64,000 nucleotides of DNA. Source: Luteimonas abyssi. Its GTDB lineage: Bacteria > Pseudomonadota > Gammaproteobacteria > Xanthomonadales > Xanthomonadaceae. The notes under the pieces were generated by a model, which was given only the letters and a program-made list of their open reading frames with translations, was not told the DNA's origin and did not search any database. Position numbers and translations under genes: made by a program. Location: the NCBI RefSeq assembly GCF_001482195.1, contig NZ_KQ759763.1:1585321-1649320 (forward strand), given 5' to 3'. This document shows positions 34,706-46,035 of the stretch, in pieces. Numbering within the stretch: the first letter of the stretch is position 1; each line of letters starts with the position of its first letter.

Positions 34706-35031
34706 GTTCTGGAAAGACCTGGGACTGAGGCTATCTGCCTGTTACATAATCAACATTATGCGAAGTCATCTGTCAGGCTTGGTGCGGCCCTGTCTCAACC
34801 TCTTGCGATGCTCCTGACTGGATGCCTCGTCAATACAGCTCGTCAATCCAGTCAGCCGCTCGGGTCCAAGCACGTGGTGCTGCTGGCCGTTGTCGGCGCG
34901 CCGCGACGTCGATCCGTTATGCCGCTGCGTGAGCTCGCCTCACGCTCCGGCACACCGGCTTCAGGACCGACTGATGGCCCAGCGGTCCTGTCCGACTCCA
35001 ACGTCCAGCTCGCTTGCAAGTCGAGCAAGCC
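34706..35031. other. Intergenic stretch without a gene
   Basis: Between the MFS gene and the aldo-keto reductase stop. It contains the dif-like site at 34739-34766 and a loose inverted repeat (34814-34822 with 34847-34855). Codon use in all open frames here looks random. Nothing else is recognisable. Confidence 0.6.
34739..34766 (-). other. dif-like XerC/XerD recombination site
   Basis: Read on the minus strand this 28-mer has the layout of dif: a XerC half ending TTCGCATAA, a 6-bp centre TGTTGA, and a XerD half beginning TTATGT. Against the E. coli dif as I recall it, the inner parts of both half-sites match and the differences fall in the centre and the outer XerD end. Twelve bases (ACATTATGCGAA on the plus strand) match the core used by Xanthomonas filamentous phages, from memory. 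It sits in a 326-base gap with no gene. It could be chromosomal dif, a phage attachment site or a plasmid-type pdif. Confidence 0.6.
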
Positions 35032-36183
35032 TTACGACGCGGACGGCACCGGCGCATCCTGCGCGATCAGCCGTTCGGACTTCAGATCCCGCCAGAAGCC
35101 GTCCGGAATCCGCACCCGCATCGACGCCGCGTTCGCCTGCGCCTGCTCGGCCGTGCGTGCGCCCGGGATCACCGACGACACCACTTCCGGCGCCGCTGCG
35201 AACTGCAAGGCTGCGGTTCGCAGATCGATGCCGTGCGCATCGGCGATGGTCTGGACACGTTGCCGCTTCTCCGGCGCCCAGTCCGGCACGCTGCCGTCGT
35301 AGAGATACCGGTCGCGACCTGCCAGATAGCCGGCCAGCAGCGGCGCACCGACGACGACGGATGCGCCATGCGCCGCAATGGCCGGAAACGTCTCGTGCAG
35401 GGCCTGCTCGTGGTCGAGCAACGAGTACTGGCATGCGAGCAGGAAGATGTCGGGGTCGGCTTCCTGCACCGCGCGCAATGCGGGCTCCGGCCGGTTGACA
35501 CCGAATCCCCAGGCCTTGATCAGCCCTTCCTCGCGCATGCGGGTGAGTTCGGGCATGGCGCCCTTGGCGGCTTCCTCGAAACGTTGCGCCCATGGCATGC
35601 CGAGATCTTCCTCGTTGTCCGGCGAAAGGTCGTGGATGAAGACGATGTCGATCCGCTCGATGCCCAACCGCTGCAGGCTGTCCTCGATCGACCGTCGGGT
35701 CCCTTCTGCGCTGTAGTCGTAGCGGTAGTCGAACGGCGATGGCGATTGCCACATCGTGTCCGGCACGTCCGAGGTCGCGGTCAGCAGACGGCCGACCTTG
35801 GTCGAGAGGACATAGCTGTCCCGGGGATGGGCGTGCAGTGCGTGACCGAATCGACGCTCGCTCAGTCCCAATCCGTACCACGGCGATGTATCGAAGAAAC
35901 GCGCACCGCTGTCGAGTGCGGCCTCCAGTGTCTGTTGCGCCTGGGCATCGGTGGCGGGCGCGAAGCCGTTGCCGATTGCGACGCCCCCCAGTCCGAGCAG
36001 GTGCGGGGGCCGGTAACGTCCCTGCCCCGCGTCGTGCCGGGCGTCCGCCAGCGAACGTTCGCCGATGTCGCCTCGCGTCGGGAGCACGCTGCCGGGGCCG
36101 GCCGTGCCGGCGAACAACGGGGCGGCGGCCAGTGCGGCACCGCCCATGGCGGCGTGCGAGAGAAAACGACGACGTGGCAGCAT
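35032..36183 (-). CDS. Tat-exported aldo/keto reductase family protein
   Basis: A 383-residue protein with a twin-arginine type signal (PRRRFLSHAAMGGAALAAA), so it is probably folded in the cytoplasm and exported to the periplasm. The mature part is an aldo/keto reductase TIM barrel: FDTSPWYGLGLSERRFG (catalytic Asp and Tyr near 109-114), the Lys-containing STKVGR near 138, DIVFIHD near 200 (His), and the NADPH-binding C-terminal SSVIPGARTAEQ. Members resemble L-fucose or D-threo-aldose dehydrogenases, but periplasmic export of an NADPH enzyme is odd and the true substrate is unknown. ATG 36183 starts the Tat motif; the longer frame is unlikely. Confidence 0.85.
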   Translation of the reverse strand: MLPRRRFLSHAAMGGAALAAAPLFAGTAGPGSVLPTRGDIGERSLADARHDAGQGRYRPPHLLGLGGVAIGNGFAPATDAQAQQTLEAALDSGARFFDTSPWYGLGLSERRFGHALHAHPRDSYVLSTKVGRLLTATSDVPDTMWQSPSPFDYRYDYSAEGTRRSIEDSLQRLGIERIDIVFIHDLSPDNEEDLGMPWAQRFEEAAKGAMPELTRMREEGLIKAWGFGVNRPEPALRAVQEADPDIFLLACQYSLLDHEQALHETFPAIAAHGASVVVGAPLLAGYLAGRDRYLYDGSVPDWAPEKRQRVQTIADAHGIDLRTAALQFAAAPEVVSSVIPGARTAEQAQANAASMRVRIPDGFWRDLKSERLIAQDAPVPSAS

Positions 36184-36365
36184 GGCGGACTCCTGTAGGA
36201 CCGTCATGCATCCGCGCACGCGGCCCGGCCGATGTGGGGGATCCCCAGTGTGCGCGCGGCCGCGTGCACGTCCCGTGGCCGTCTGCCGTCGAACGGACGG
36301 GCCGCTCGCACGACGCCTCAGATACCTGCGGCTCTGGCGATGGCGGACCGGCGGCTGCGGCGGCC

Positions 36366-38030
36366 CTACCCCAACGGTCCGCGTTCCTCAGGGGGGCGCA
36401 CCTTGCGGTCCGACAGCAACGCCGAGACCACGAGGGTGACACCGAGGGTGGCGGCGAGCACGAACAGGATCAGCGCGAACGCCGGATACCCGAACAACGT
36501 GTGCGGTGTCTCGACCCTCGCGAGCATCGCCGCGCCGACCACCAGCGAAGCGGTGATCACGCCGGTGGAAATCCGGTTGGCGATCTTCTGGAGGCTCTCC
36601 ATGAGGTGGGATTCCTCGAGCCCGCCCAATTGCACCCGCAACTTGTTGTCGGCGATCAGCGACAGGATGTCGGCGACCTTGCGCGGCGCACCGCGCAGGA
36701 TCTGCTGCGTCTCCAGTGCCTCCATGCCGAGGTGACGCGGCGAAAGCGAAGCGCGCAGGCGTTTGCGCATGAGTCCATAGGTATGGCCCTCCACCACCGC
36801 CTTGACGTCGAGCTCCGGATCGAGCGCGCCGCAGACCGCTTCGAGGTTGAGCATGGTCTTGCCGAGCAGCGTGGTCGCCGGCGGCATGCGCAGGCTGCAA
36901 TCGGTGCCGATGCGCGCGAGTTCGAGCAGCAACCTGCCTTCCGAGAGCCCCAAGCGCTCGGAACGCACCGCATAGCGGGCGACCAGTTGCGACACCTCGT
37001 GGACGTAGCGGGCCTCGTCGAACCGCTCCAGACGGGCGCTCATGGCCATGGCTTCGGACGCGACGTCCTCGCCCCGGCCGTCGACCGCGGCGAGGACGAG
37101 CTTGAGCAGACGCTCGCGCTGGCGCGGCGGCACGTGCGCCACCATGCCGAAGTCGAGCAGCGCGAGGCGCTGGTCGTCGGTGACCAGCACGTTGCCGGGA
37201 TGCGGATCGGCATGGATCTCGCCGTGGACGAACACCTGGTCCAGATAGCCGCGCAGCAGTGCGGCCGCGAGCGGGCCGTAGTCGTGCTCGGTCCGCTGCA
37301 GGCCGGTGATGTCGGTCACCTTGGTGCCGCGCACGTACTCCATCGTCAGCACGCGATGCGAGGTGTAGTCCCAGATCGGTGCGGGCACGAACAGCTCGGG
37401 ATACGGCTCGAAACGGTGCCGGAAACGCTCCAGGCTTTCCGCTTCGTCCAGATAATCCAGTTCGGCCAGCAAGGCGCGCTGCATCTCGCCGACGATGTCG
37501 ACGAAGCGCATGCGATGGCCGATCGAGGTGAAGCGGTCCGCGCCACGGGCGAAGCGGTCGAGCACCGCCATGTCGGCCTGGATGAGGTCGGACACGCCGG
37601 GACGCTGGATCTTGACCGCGACCTCGCGGCCGTCGTGCAGCGTGGCGAGATGGACCTGGGCGAGCGACGCCGCCCCCAGCGGCTGTTCGTCGAAGGTGGC
37701 GAACGCCTTGCTCATGCGCACGCCGAGCGATTCCTCCAGAAGCGGTTTGAGCTCCAGGAAGTCCACCGGCTGCACGTCGTCCTGCATCCGCCGTAGCGCA
37801 TCCAGATACACCGGCGCGACGAGATCGGTCCGGGTGGACAGGGATTGCCCGATCTTGACGAAGGTCGGCCCCAGGCGTTCGAGGTCGTCGACGAAATCCC
37901 GCGCCTTGGCGGCATCGCCCGGTCGCGGCCTGGACCCACCGCCGAACACGCCGGCGCGGTAGTACTTCAATGCGAAACGCATGATCCGCGAGGAGCGATC
38001 GAACGCTCCCGGGGACTCGGAAGATCCCAT
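36366..38030 (-). CDS. ABC1/UbiB-family atypical kinase
   Basis: A 554-residue protein of the UbiB/ADCK family. It has the family-specific KxGQ motif (VKIGQSLSTRTD near residue 59), the Ala-rich nucleotide loop (PLGAASLAQVH near 115), VAIK-like EVAVKIQRPG near 136, the catalytic HGEIHADPHPGN near 270 and LLDFGMV near 289, and two membrane helices at the C-terminus (about 500-545). UbiB supports ubiquinone biosynthesis. The gene is not next to ubiE or ubiJ, so it may be a second ABC1 paralog rather than ubiB itself. ATG 38030 fits the usual length. Confidence 0.88.
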   Translation of the reverse strand: MGSSESPGAFDRSSRIMRFALKYYRAGVFGGGSRPRPGDAAKARDFVDDLERLGPTFVKIGQSLSTRTDLVAPVYLDALRRMQDDVQPVDFLELKPLLEESLGVRMSKAFATFDEQPLGAASLAQVHLATLHDGREVAVKIQRPGVSDLIQADMAVLDRFARGADRFTSIGHRMRFVDIVGEMQRALLAELDYLDEAESLERFRHRFEPYPELFVPAPIWDYTSHRVLTMEYVRGTKVTDITGLQRTEHDYGPLAAALLRGYLDQVFVHGEIHADPHPGNVLVTDDQRLALLDFGMVAHVPPRQRERLLKLVLAAVDGRGEDVASEAMAMSARLERFDEARYVHEVSQLVARYAVRSERLGLSEGRLLLELARIGTDCSLRMPPATTLLGKTMLNLEAVCGALDPELDVKAVVEGHTYGLMRKRLRASLSPRHLGMEALETQQILRGAPRKVADILSLIADNKLRVQLGGLEESHLMESLQKIANRISTGVITASLVVGAAMLARVETPHTLFGYPAFALILFVLAATLGVTLVVSALLSDRKVRPPEERGPLG

Positions 38031-38132
38031 GCTGCTCCCCTCTCCTGTTCTTGCGCCGGCCGAAGACCGACGGGGATCAGGGTGGCAGCGGTTTCGTGAA
38101 CGGGGCGTACCGGCCCTGGACGCCGGAAGGGT

Positions 38133-38333
38133 TCAACCCAGACGCCAGAACGCGTGCACCATCGCCCGGGACCGCGGCCAATCGCCGGGACGGTCGCGCT
38201 CCCAGAGTGTACGGATCAGGGGTTCGATGTCCGCCCAGGCGTGTCCCGGGTAGACATCCCTGGCCTCGCGGGCATACAGCGCGCCCAGTTGCCGGTTCGG
38301 AATCGCGGAGAGACGGATCTTGCGGGTCGTCAT
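38133..38333 (-). CDS. Small conserved-looking hypothetical protein
   Basis: A 66-residue cytosolic protein with aromatic and charged residues (LGALYAREARDVYPGHAWAD, then LWERDRPGDWPRSR) and no recognised family. A good GGAGGG lies 8 bases before the start on the minus strand, and codon use is host-like, so it is probably real. It lies between crcB and the ABC1 kinase gene, all on the minus strand. Confidence 0.6.
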   Translation of the reverse strand: MTTRKIRLSAIPNRQLGALYAREARDVYPGHAWADIEPLIRTLWERDRPGDWPRSRAMVHAFWRLG

Positions 38334-38547
38334 CGGACGGCCCTCCGGAATCGAATGGATTCCCCCTGTTGGACCCCAGTATGGACACGTTATGGGTCGA
38401 TTTCATGACCGTCCGTCGCAAATCGGCCCATCGAGCGCCTGCGACGCCACCGCATCCGCGCCCCTCGGTGACGGTCCCGGGACGGCGCAGCCCCTGCGGC
38501 ATATGCAGGCCCGGTCGCACGCGTCGACGCGCTGCCGCTGCCGTCGG

Positions 38548-38949
38548 TCAGGGGAGACGCCCCGGCCACAGCGCCTTGCCGAGGCGCCAGCCCAATGCGA
38601 CGGCCGCCACCCCCAGGCCGACGTGCGCGGCCAGGGTGGCGCCGGCCAGCAGCCAGCGTTCGGCGCGCAGGAGTTGCCAGAGTTCGAGTCCGAGTGCGGA
38701 GAAGGTGGTCAACGCGCCCAGGACCCCGGTGATCAGCAACGCACGCCAGAACGCGGGATCGGCACGTTGTTCTATCCAGACCAACAACAGGCCGGCGAAC
38801 AGGCAGCCGATCACGTTGACGATCAAGGTCGCGGCGGGCAGTCCGCCGATGCCTCCGCGGACACAGGCGAGATTCGCACCGAAGCGCAACAACGCCCCCG
38901 TTGCACCGCCTGCCGCCACCGCGATCGCCTGTGCGAACAGGGGATTCAT
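38548..38949 (-). CDS. crcB: Fluoride channel CrcB/FluC
   Basis: A 133-residue four-helix membrane protein of the Fluc family, which exports fluoride as a dual-topology dimer. Signatures are GGATGALLRFG near residue 13, TLIVNVIGCLFAG near 40 (Asn of the ion path) and ITGVLGALTTFSALGLE near 72 (Gly/Thr/Phe core). The start overlaps the rarA stop (ATGA), so no fluoride riboswitch could precede it directly and none is seen; expression probably follows rarA. Confidence 0.92.
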   Translation of the reverse strand: MNPLFAQAIAVAAGGATGALLRFGANLACVRGGIGGLPAATLIVNVIGCLFAGLLLVWIEQRADPAFWRALLITGVLGALTTFSALGLELWQLLRAERWLLAGATLAAHVGLGVAAVALGWRLGKALWPGRLP

Positions 38950-40334
38950 CCGTCCTTCCCCTCTTCCTCTGCCTTCTGCCCTTCGCCACGCGCCTGCGCT
39001 CGCGCCGCACGCAGGCGGTCGAGCTTCTCGCCGAGCTTGAGTTCCAGGCCGCGCGGCACCGGCCGGTAGTAGACGCGCTCGCCCATCGCATCGGGAAAGC
39101 CGGTCTGGTCGAGCGCGACGCCATCTTCCGCGTCGTGGTCGTACTGGTAGTCCTTGCCGTAACCGAGTTGCTTCATCAGCCTGGTCGGCGCGTTGCGGAA
39201 ATGCAGTGGCACGTCCTGCGTACCGAGACTGCGCACGTCGGCGCGCGCCTGGTTCCAGGCCGCATAGCCGGCATTGGATTTGGCGGTGCTGGCCAGATAC
39301 AGCGTGAGTTGCGCGAACGCCAGCTCGCCTTCCGGGCTGCCGAGCCGATCGTAGGTCTCCCAGGCGTCTATCGCCATCTGCAGGGCGCGCGGATCCGCCA
39401 GGCCGATGTCCTCGACCGCCATCCGGGTCAACCTGCGTGCCAGATAGGCCGGGTCGCACCCGCCGTCGAGCATCCGCGCCAGCCAGTAAAGCGCGGCATC
39501 GGGATTGCTGCTCCGCACGCATTTGTGCAGCGCCGAGATCTGGTCGTAGAACTGCTCGCCGCCCTTGTCGAAACGGCGTGTCCGGTCCGCCAGCACCTGC
39601 AGCAAGGTCTGCTCGGTGATGCGCCCGCCTTCGTCGGCCGCCAACTCGGCGGCGATTTCCAGCAAGGTCAGCGCCCGGCGCACGTCGCCGTCGGCAGCGC
39701 CTGCGATCTCGGCCAGGGCGCTGTCTTCCACCGCGATGCCCTCCCCCCCCAGGCCGCGCGTCTCATCGGTCAACGCGTGACGCAGCGCCTGCTCGATATC
39801 GGCTGCGGACACCGCCTCGAGCACATGCACCCGGCAGCGCGAGAGCAGTGCCGAGTTCAGTTCGAACGACGGGTTCTCGGTGGTGGCGCCGACGAACACG
39901 ATGCTGCCGCGCTCGATGTGCGGCAGGAACGCGTCCTGCTGGGCCTTGTTGAAGCGATGCACCTCGTCGACGAACAGCACGGTGCGCTGCCCGCCTGCGA
40001 ATCGCTGTCCCGCTTCCGCCAGCACCTGGCGGACCTCCGGCAGGCCGGACAGCACCGCCGAGACCGCGCGGAACTCGGCGTCGGCATAGCGCGCCAGCAG
40101 CAGCGCGAGCGTGGTCTTGCCGCAGCCGGGAGGCCCCCACAGGATCATCGAGTGGATGCGTCCACTCTCCACCGCGCGCCGCAACGCGCTGCCGGTCGCG
40201 AGCAACCGTTTCTGCCCGACCATCTCGTCGAGCGTGCGCGGGCGCATGCGCTCGGCCAGAGGCCGCAGCGCCTCGTTGTCGCGGCTCAGCAGATCCCCGC
40301 CGGCGGGGGGTTGGAACGTCGTCTTCCTGGGCAC
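38946..40334 (-). CDS. rarA: Replication-associated recombination ATPase RarA
   Basis: RarA (MgsA) is an AAA+ clamp-loader-like ATPase that acts at stalled replication forks. The 462-residue protein has Walker A GPPGCGKTTLA near residue 67, Walker B LFVDEVHRFNK near 120, sensor 1 ATTENPSFE near 150 and the C-terminal tetramerisation domain with HKCVRSSNPDAALYWLARML near 285. The last 20 residues are a charged tail. It lies between lolA (65 bases upstream) and crcB (overlapping), the same order as E. coli ftsK-lolA-rarA. Confidence 0.96.
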   Translation of the reverse strand: MPRKTTFQPPAGGDLLSRDNEALRPLAERMRPRTLDEMVGQKRLLATGSALRRAVESGRIHSMILWGPPGCGKTTLALLLARYADAEFRAVSAVLSGLPEVRQVLAEAGQRFAGGQRTVLFVDEVHRFNKAQQDAFLPHIERGSIVFVGATTENPSFELNSALLSRCRVHVLEAVSAADIEQALRHALTDETRGLGGEGIAVEDSALAEIAGAADGDVRRALTLLEIAAELAADEGGRITEQTLLQVLADRTRRFDKGGEQFYDQISALHKCVRSSNPDAALYWLARMLDGGCDPAYLARRLTRMAVEDIGLADPRALQMAIDAWETYDRLGSPEGELAFAQLTLYLASTAKSNAGYAAWNQARADVRSLGTQDVPLHFRNAPTRLMKQLGYGKDYQYDHDAEDGVALDQTGFPDAMGERVYYRPVPRGLELKLGEKLDRLRAARAQARGEGQKAEEEGKDG

Positions 40335-40399
40335 GTCGGCATTCTACCGGTCCAGTCCCCTGCTCCGCGGCTCCGTCCCGCCCCCTGGAGAGACCGAGG

Positions 40400-41026
40400 T
40401 TACTCGCCGATCACGTCCACGCCTTCCGCAGGCGTGTAGCGGAAGGTGTCCGCCGCGAACGAGGGATTCTTCTGCCAGTCGCTGAAGGCGATCTCGGTGC
40501 GCTGGCCGAGCGCGTCCACCACGTCCATGCGTGCCAGGCCGTTGCCGTCGAAGCCCAGGCGCGCGGACTGGAAGCTCGCATCCTGTTCGCGCTTGGGCGT
40601 GAGCGTCATCCACTGCAGGCCGTCGCTGGCCGCGGCTTCCTGGCTGACGTCGAAATCGCGATCCAGGCGGTCCGGATCGGTCAGGGTCGCCAACGGGCTG
40701 TTCTGTTCCTCAGGCCCCTGCGGGCGCACCGTCACCTGCTCGAGATCGGGGTCGTAGACCCAGACCCGCTGGCCGTCGGCGACGATCAGCTGCGGATAGG
40801 GATTCTGGTACTCCCAGCGGAACAGGCGCGGCGCGGACAGCGCGACCCGACCGCTGGAGCTTTCCCGCACGCGGCCGTTGCCGTCGAACACGCGCTGGGT
40901 GAACTGACCGTCCAGACCCTTCAGATCCCGGGTGAAGCCCTGCAGGGCGTCGCGGGCGCCGGCGAATGCCTGGGCGGACAACAGCAGCGAAGACGCAACG
41001 GCGGCGGCGATCAGGAAACGGCGCAT
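40400..41026 (-). CDS. lolA: Outer-membrane lipoprotein carrier LolA
   Basis: LolA carries lipoproteins across the periplasm from LolCDE to LolB. The 208-residue precursor has a Sec signal peptide (cleavage after AFA, about residue 22), then the LolA half-barrel with the conserved FRWEYQNPYPQLIVADG near residue 69 and VWVYDPDLEQV. Length is typical. It is 104 bases downstream of ftsK and 65 upstream of rarA on the minus strand, as in E. coli. Confidence 0.95.
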   Translation of the reverse strand: MRRFLIAAAVASSLLLSAQAFAGARDALQGFTRDLKGLDGQFTQRVFDGNGRVRESSSGRVALSAPRLFRWEYQNPYPQLIVADGQRVWVYDPDLEQVTVRPQGPEEQNSPLATLTDPDRLDRDFDVSQEAAASDGLQWMTLTPKREQDASFQSARLGFDGNGLARMDVVDALGQRTEIAFSDWQKNPSFAADTFRYTPAEGVDVIGE

Positions 41027-41130
41027 GGACTTCAGATCCGGAGTTCGTTCGATGTGCGGAGTGTGCCCGGAGCGACCTGAACGGGCGAGCCCTGGCTGCG
41101 CGGTCACGCGAAGCCACCCGCAGGCCGTCG

Positions 41131-43506
41131 TCACTTGGGTGGCGGCGGCGCCAGGACGCTGCGGTCGCCGTTGTGCTCGGGCGGACTGACCACGCCGGCG
41201 GCTTCCATCGCCTCGACCAGGCGCGCGGCGCGGTTGTAGCCGATCTTCAGCCGGCGCTGCACCCCGGAGATCGATGCGCGCCGGGTCTCGGTGACGATCT
41301 TGACCGCTTCGTCGTACAGCGGATCGCTCTCGTCGCCACCACCGCCGCCGCTTTCCGGGAGACCGGTCGCACCGACGACGGTGCCGTCGCCCATCGTCTG
41401 CACCTCGTCGAGCACCCCCTGGATGTAATCCACCGGGCCGCTCTGCTTGAGCTGTTCCACCACGCGATGGACTTCCTCGTCGCTGACGAAGGCGCCGTGG
41501 ACGCGTTCGGGCAGCGCGGTGCCGGGTGGCAGATACAGCATGTCGCCGTTGCCCAGCAGCGATTCCGCGCCGGACTGGTCGAGGATGGTCCGCGAGTCGA
41601 TCTTGGAGCTGACCTGGAACGCGATGCGGGTCGGGATGTTGGCCTTGATCAGGCCGGTGATGACGTCCACCGACGGCCGCTGCGTGGCCAGGATCAAATG
41701 GATGCCGGCCGCGCGCGCCTTTTGCGCCAGACGGGCGATCAGTTCTTCCACCTTCTTGCCGACGATCATCATCATGTCGGCGAATTCGTCGATGAAGATG
41801 ACGATGTACGGCAGCGGCTCCAGCGGCTGGGCGACCTCGTCGATCTCCGGATTCGGCTTGAACAGCGGATCGAGCAGCGGCTGTCCGGCGTCCTGCGCGT
41901 CCTTGACCTTCTTGTTGAAGCCGGCCAGGTTGCGCACGCCGACCGCACTCATCAGCTTGTAGCGCCGCTCCATTTCCGCCACGCACCAGCGCAGGCCGTT
42001 GGCGGCCTCCTTCATGTCGGTGACCACCGGCGCCAGCAGGTGCGGGATGCCCTCGTAGACGCTGAGCTCCAGCATCTTCGGATCGATCATCAGCATCCGC
42101 AGGTCCTTCGGCGTGGCCTTGAACAGCAGGCTCAGGACCATCGCGTTGACCGCCACCGACTTGCCCGAACCGGTCGTACCGGCCACCAGCAGGTGCGGCA
42201 TGCGGGCCAGGTCGGCCACCGTGGAGCGGCCGCTGATGTCCTTGCCCAGCGCCAGGGTCAGCGGGCTGGCGGACTTGTCGTACTCGCGCGAGCGCAGCAG
42301 CTCGCTGAGGTAGATCATTTCGCGCCGGGTGTTGGGGATCTCCAGGCCGATCACCGATTTGCCCGGGATCACGTCGACCACGCGGACCGATTTCACCGAC
42401 AGGCCGCGGGCGATGTCCTTGTCCAGCGAATTGATCTGGCTGACCTTCACGCCCGGTGCCGGCTCCAGCTCGAAGCGGGTGATGACCGGGCCCGGCTGGG
42501 CTTCCTTCACCTCGACCTCGATGCGGAAGTCCTTGAGCTTGAACTCGATCTGCCGCGACAACGTCTCCAGCGTCTCCTCGTCGTAGCCCTTGGGCTGCGG
42601 CTTGGGGTCGTCGAGCAGCGACAGCGGCGGCAGGCCGCCATCGCCGCCGCCGGTCCCGACGAACAAGGGGATCTGCTGTTCGCGCTTGGCGCGCTCGCTG
42701 CGTTCGGCCACCGGCGGCGCCACCGGCGGTTCGATCCGGACCGGGGCGCGCTTGGCGCGCTTTTCGGTCTCGACCTTGCGGACTTCCTCGCGTTCCTCGC
42801 GCAGTTCGCGGGTCTTGCGCCAGTCGCTGGCCTGCTTGCTGCTCCGGCGCAGCAGGTCCGGCAGCTTCAGTGCCCAGCCGCCGATGCGGTCCATCACCGC
42901 GAACCAGGACAGGCCGGTCGCCAGGGTCACCGACACCAGCACCAGCGCCAGCAGGAAGAGATTGCCGCCCACCGGGCCGAAGCCCGCGAACAGCGAATGA
43001 CCGACCAGGCGACCCAGGATGCCCCCGCCGCCCGCGGAGAGGTCCGCGACGTTGGGCATGCGCAAGGCCAGCAGCCCGGTCGCCGAGAACAGGAAGCCGA
43101 CGATCCCGACCAGCCGCAGTGCCGGACCCAGGTCGGCCCGGCTTTCGCCGGCGTCTTCCCGGCCGAGCCCGAACATCGCGATCCAGGCGACCGCGCCGAG
43201 CATCAGCGGCAGCAGATAGGCGATGAAACCGAACAGGTGCAGGAGCACATCCGCGATCCAGGCACCGACCGGGCCGCCGACGTTGTTGAGCGGCGCGGTC
43301 ACGCTGCCGGAGCGCGACCAGCCCGGATCGTCGGGCGAAAACGTCAGCAGGCTGGCGAACAGGTACAGCAGCAACGGTGCGATCAGGATCAACGCGATGT
43401 CGCGCCACAGCCGCTGCCGCCGGGGATTGGGCACCTTGGCGGCCGCATCGGCGGATGCGCCGGTGCGGGGACGTTTGCTGCTGCGTTCCTGGAGGGGTCG
43501 AGCCAC
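41131..43506 (-). CDS. ftsK: DNA translocase FtsK
   Basis: FtsK couples division to chromosome segregation and activates XerCD at dif, which is notable given the dif-like site at 34739-34766. The 791-residue protein has four or five N-terminal membrane helices (about residues 37-190), a short charged linker, the RecA-like motor (Walker [11 protein letters not shown] near 446, Walker [12 protein letters not shown] near 565), and the gamma winged-helix domain ([20 protein letters not shown], split here at 20) that reads KOPS. The linker is shorter than in E. coli (1329 residues). ATG 43506 fits. Confidence 0.96.
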   Translation of the reverse strand: MARPLQERSSKRPRTGASADAAAKVPNPRRQRLWRDIALILIAPLLLYLFASLLTFSPDDPGWSRSGSVTAPLNNVGGPVGAWIADVLLHLFGFIAYLLPLMLGAVAWIAMFGLGREDAGESRADLGPALRLVGIVGFLFSATGLLALRMPNVADLSAGGGGILGRLVGHSLFAGFGPVGGNLFLLALVLVSVTLATGLSWFAVMDRIGGWALKLPDLLRRSSKQASDWRKTRELREEREEVRKVETEKRAKRAPVRIEPPVAPPVAERSERAKREQQIPLFVGTGGGDGGLPPLSLLDDPKPQPKGYDEETLETLSRQIEFKLKDFRIEVEVKEAQPGPVITRFELEPAPGVKVSQINSLDKDIARGLSVKSVRVVDVIPGKSVIGLEIPNTRREMIYLSELLRSREYDKSASPLTLALGKDISGRSTVADLARMPHLLVAGTTGSGKSVAVNAMVLSLLFKATPKDLRMLMIDPKMLELSVYEGIPHLLAPVVTDMKEAANGLRWCVAEMERRYKLMSAVGVRNLAGFNKKVKDAQDAGQPLLDPLFKPNPEIDEVAQPLEPLPYIVIFIDEFADMMMIVGKKVEELIARLAQKARAAGIHLILATQRPSVDVITGLIKANIPTRIAFQVSSKIDSRTILDQSGAESLLGNGDMLYLPPGTALPERVHGAFVSDEEVHRVVEQLKQSGPVDYIQGVLDEVQTMGDGTVVGATGLPESGGGGGDESDPLYDEAVKIVTETRRASISGVQRRLKIGYNRAARLVEAMEAAGVVSPPEHNGDRSVLAPPPPK

Positions 43507-43619
43507 CGTGTGTCGTTACCTGAGATACCCGTTGCAGGGCATTGATCTTACGACAGAAAGAGCGCGCTCACCACGGCCGTGATGGGCGGGCCGGCGGGCC
43601 GGCGCCGCCCAACGGCGTC

Positions 43620-45879
<2,260 letters not shown>

Positions 45880-46035
45880 TGCCGCCTGGTTGCGACCCGG
45901 TGGATCGGGACCGATTCACCGTGAAGCACGGCGCGACGTGCCTGCGCGGTCGGCGCCGGTCCACTTGATGCAGGCGCCAGGCGCTCCCGACCCCGGCACC
46001 GGTTCGCCCCCCATCGGCGCGGCCCGGCGTACGCC

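Noticed and set aside
34814..34855. Inverted repeat (9 bp with a 24-base loop)
   Set aside because: The long loop, lack of a T tract and lack of nearby gene ends make a terminator or operator unconvincing.
34808..35302. 164-codon plus-strand frame over the aldo-keto reductase end
   Set aside because: Low-complexity antisense shadow of the reductase gene with no start signal.
38389..38547. Possible fluoride riboswitch near crcB
   Set aside because: crcB starts inside the rarA 3' end, so no leader precedes it, and this stretch lies downstream of its stop.
43562..43619. GC-rich hairpin between ald and ftsK
   Set aside because: The arms pair imperfectly and no T tract follows on the minus strand, so a terminator cannot be claimed.
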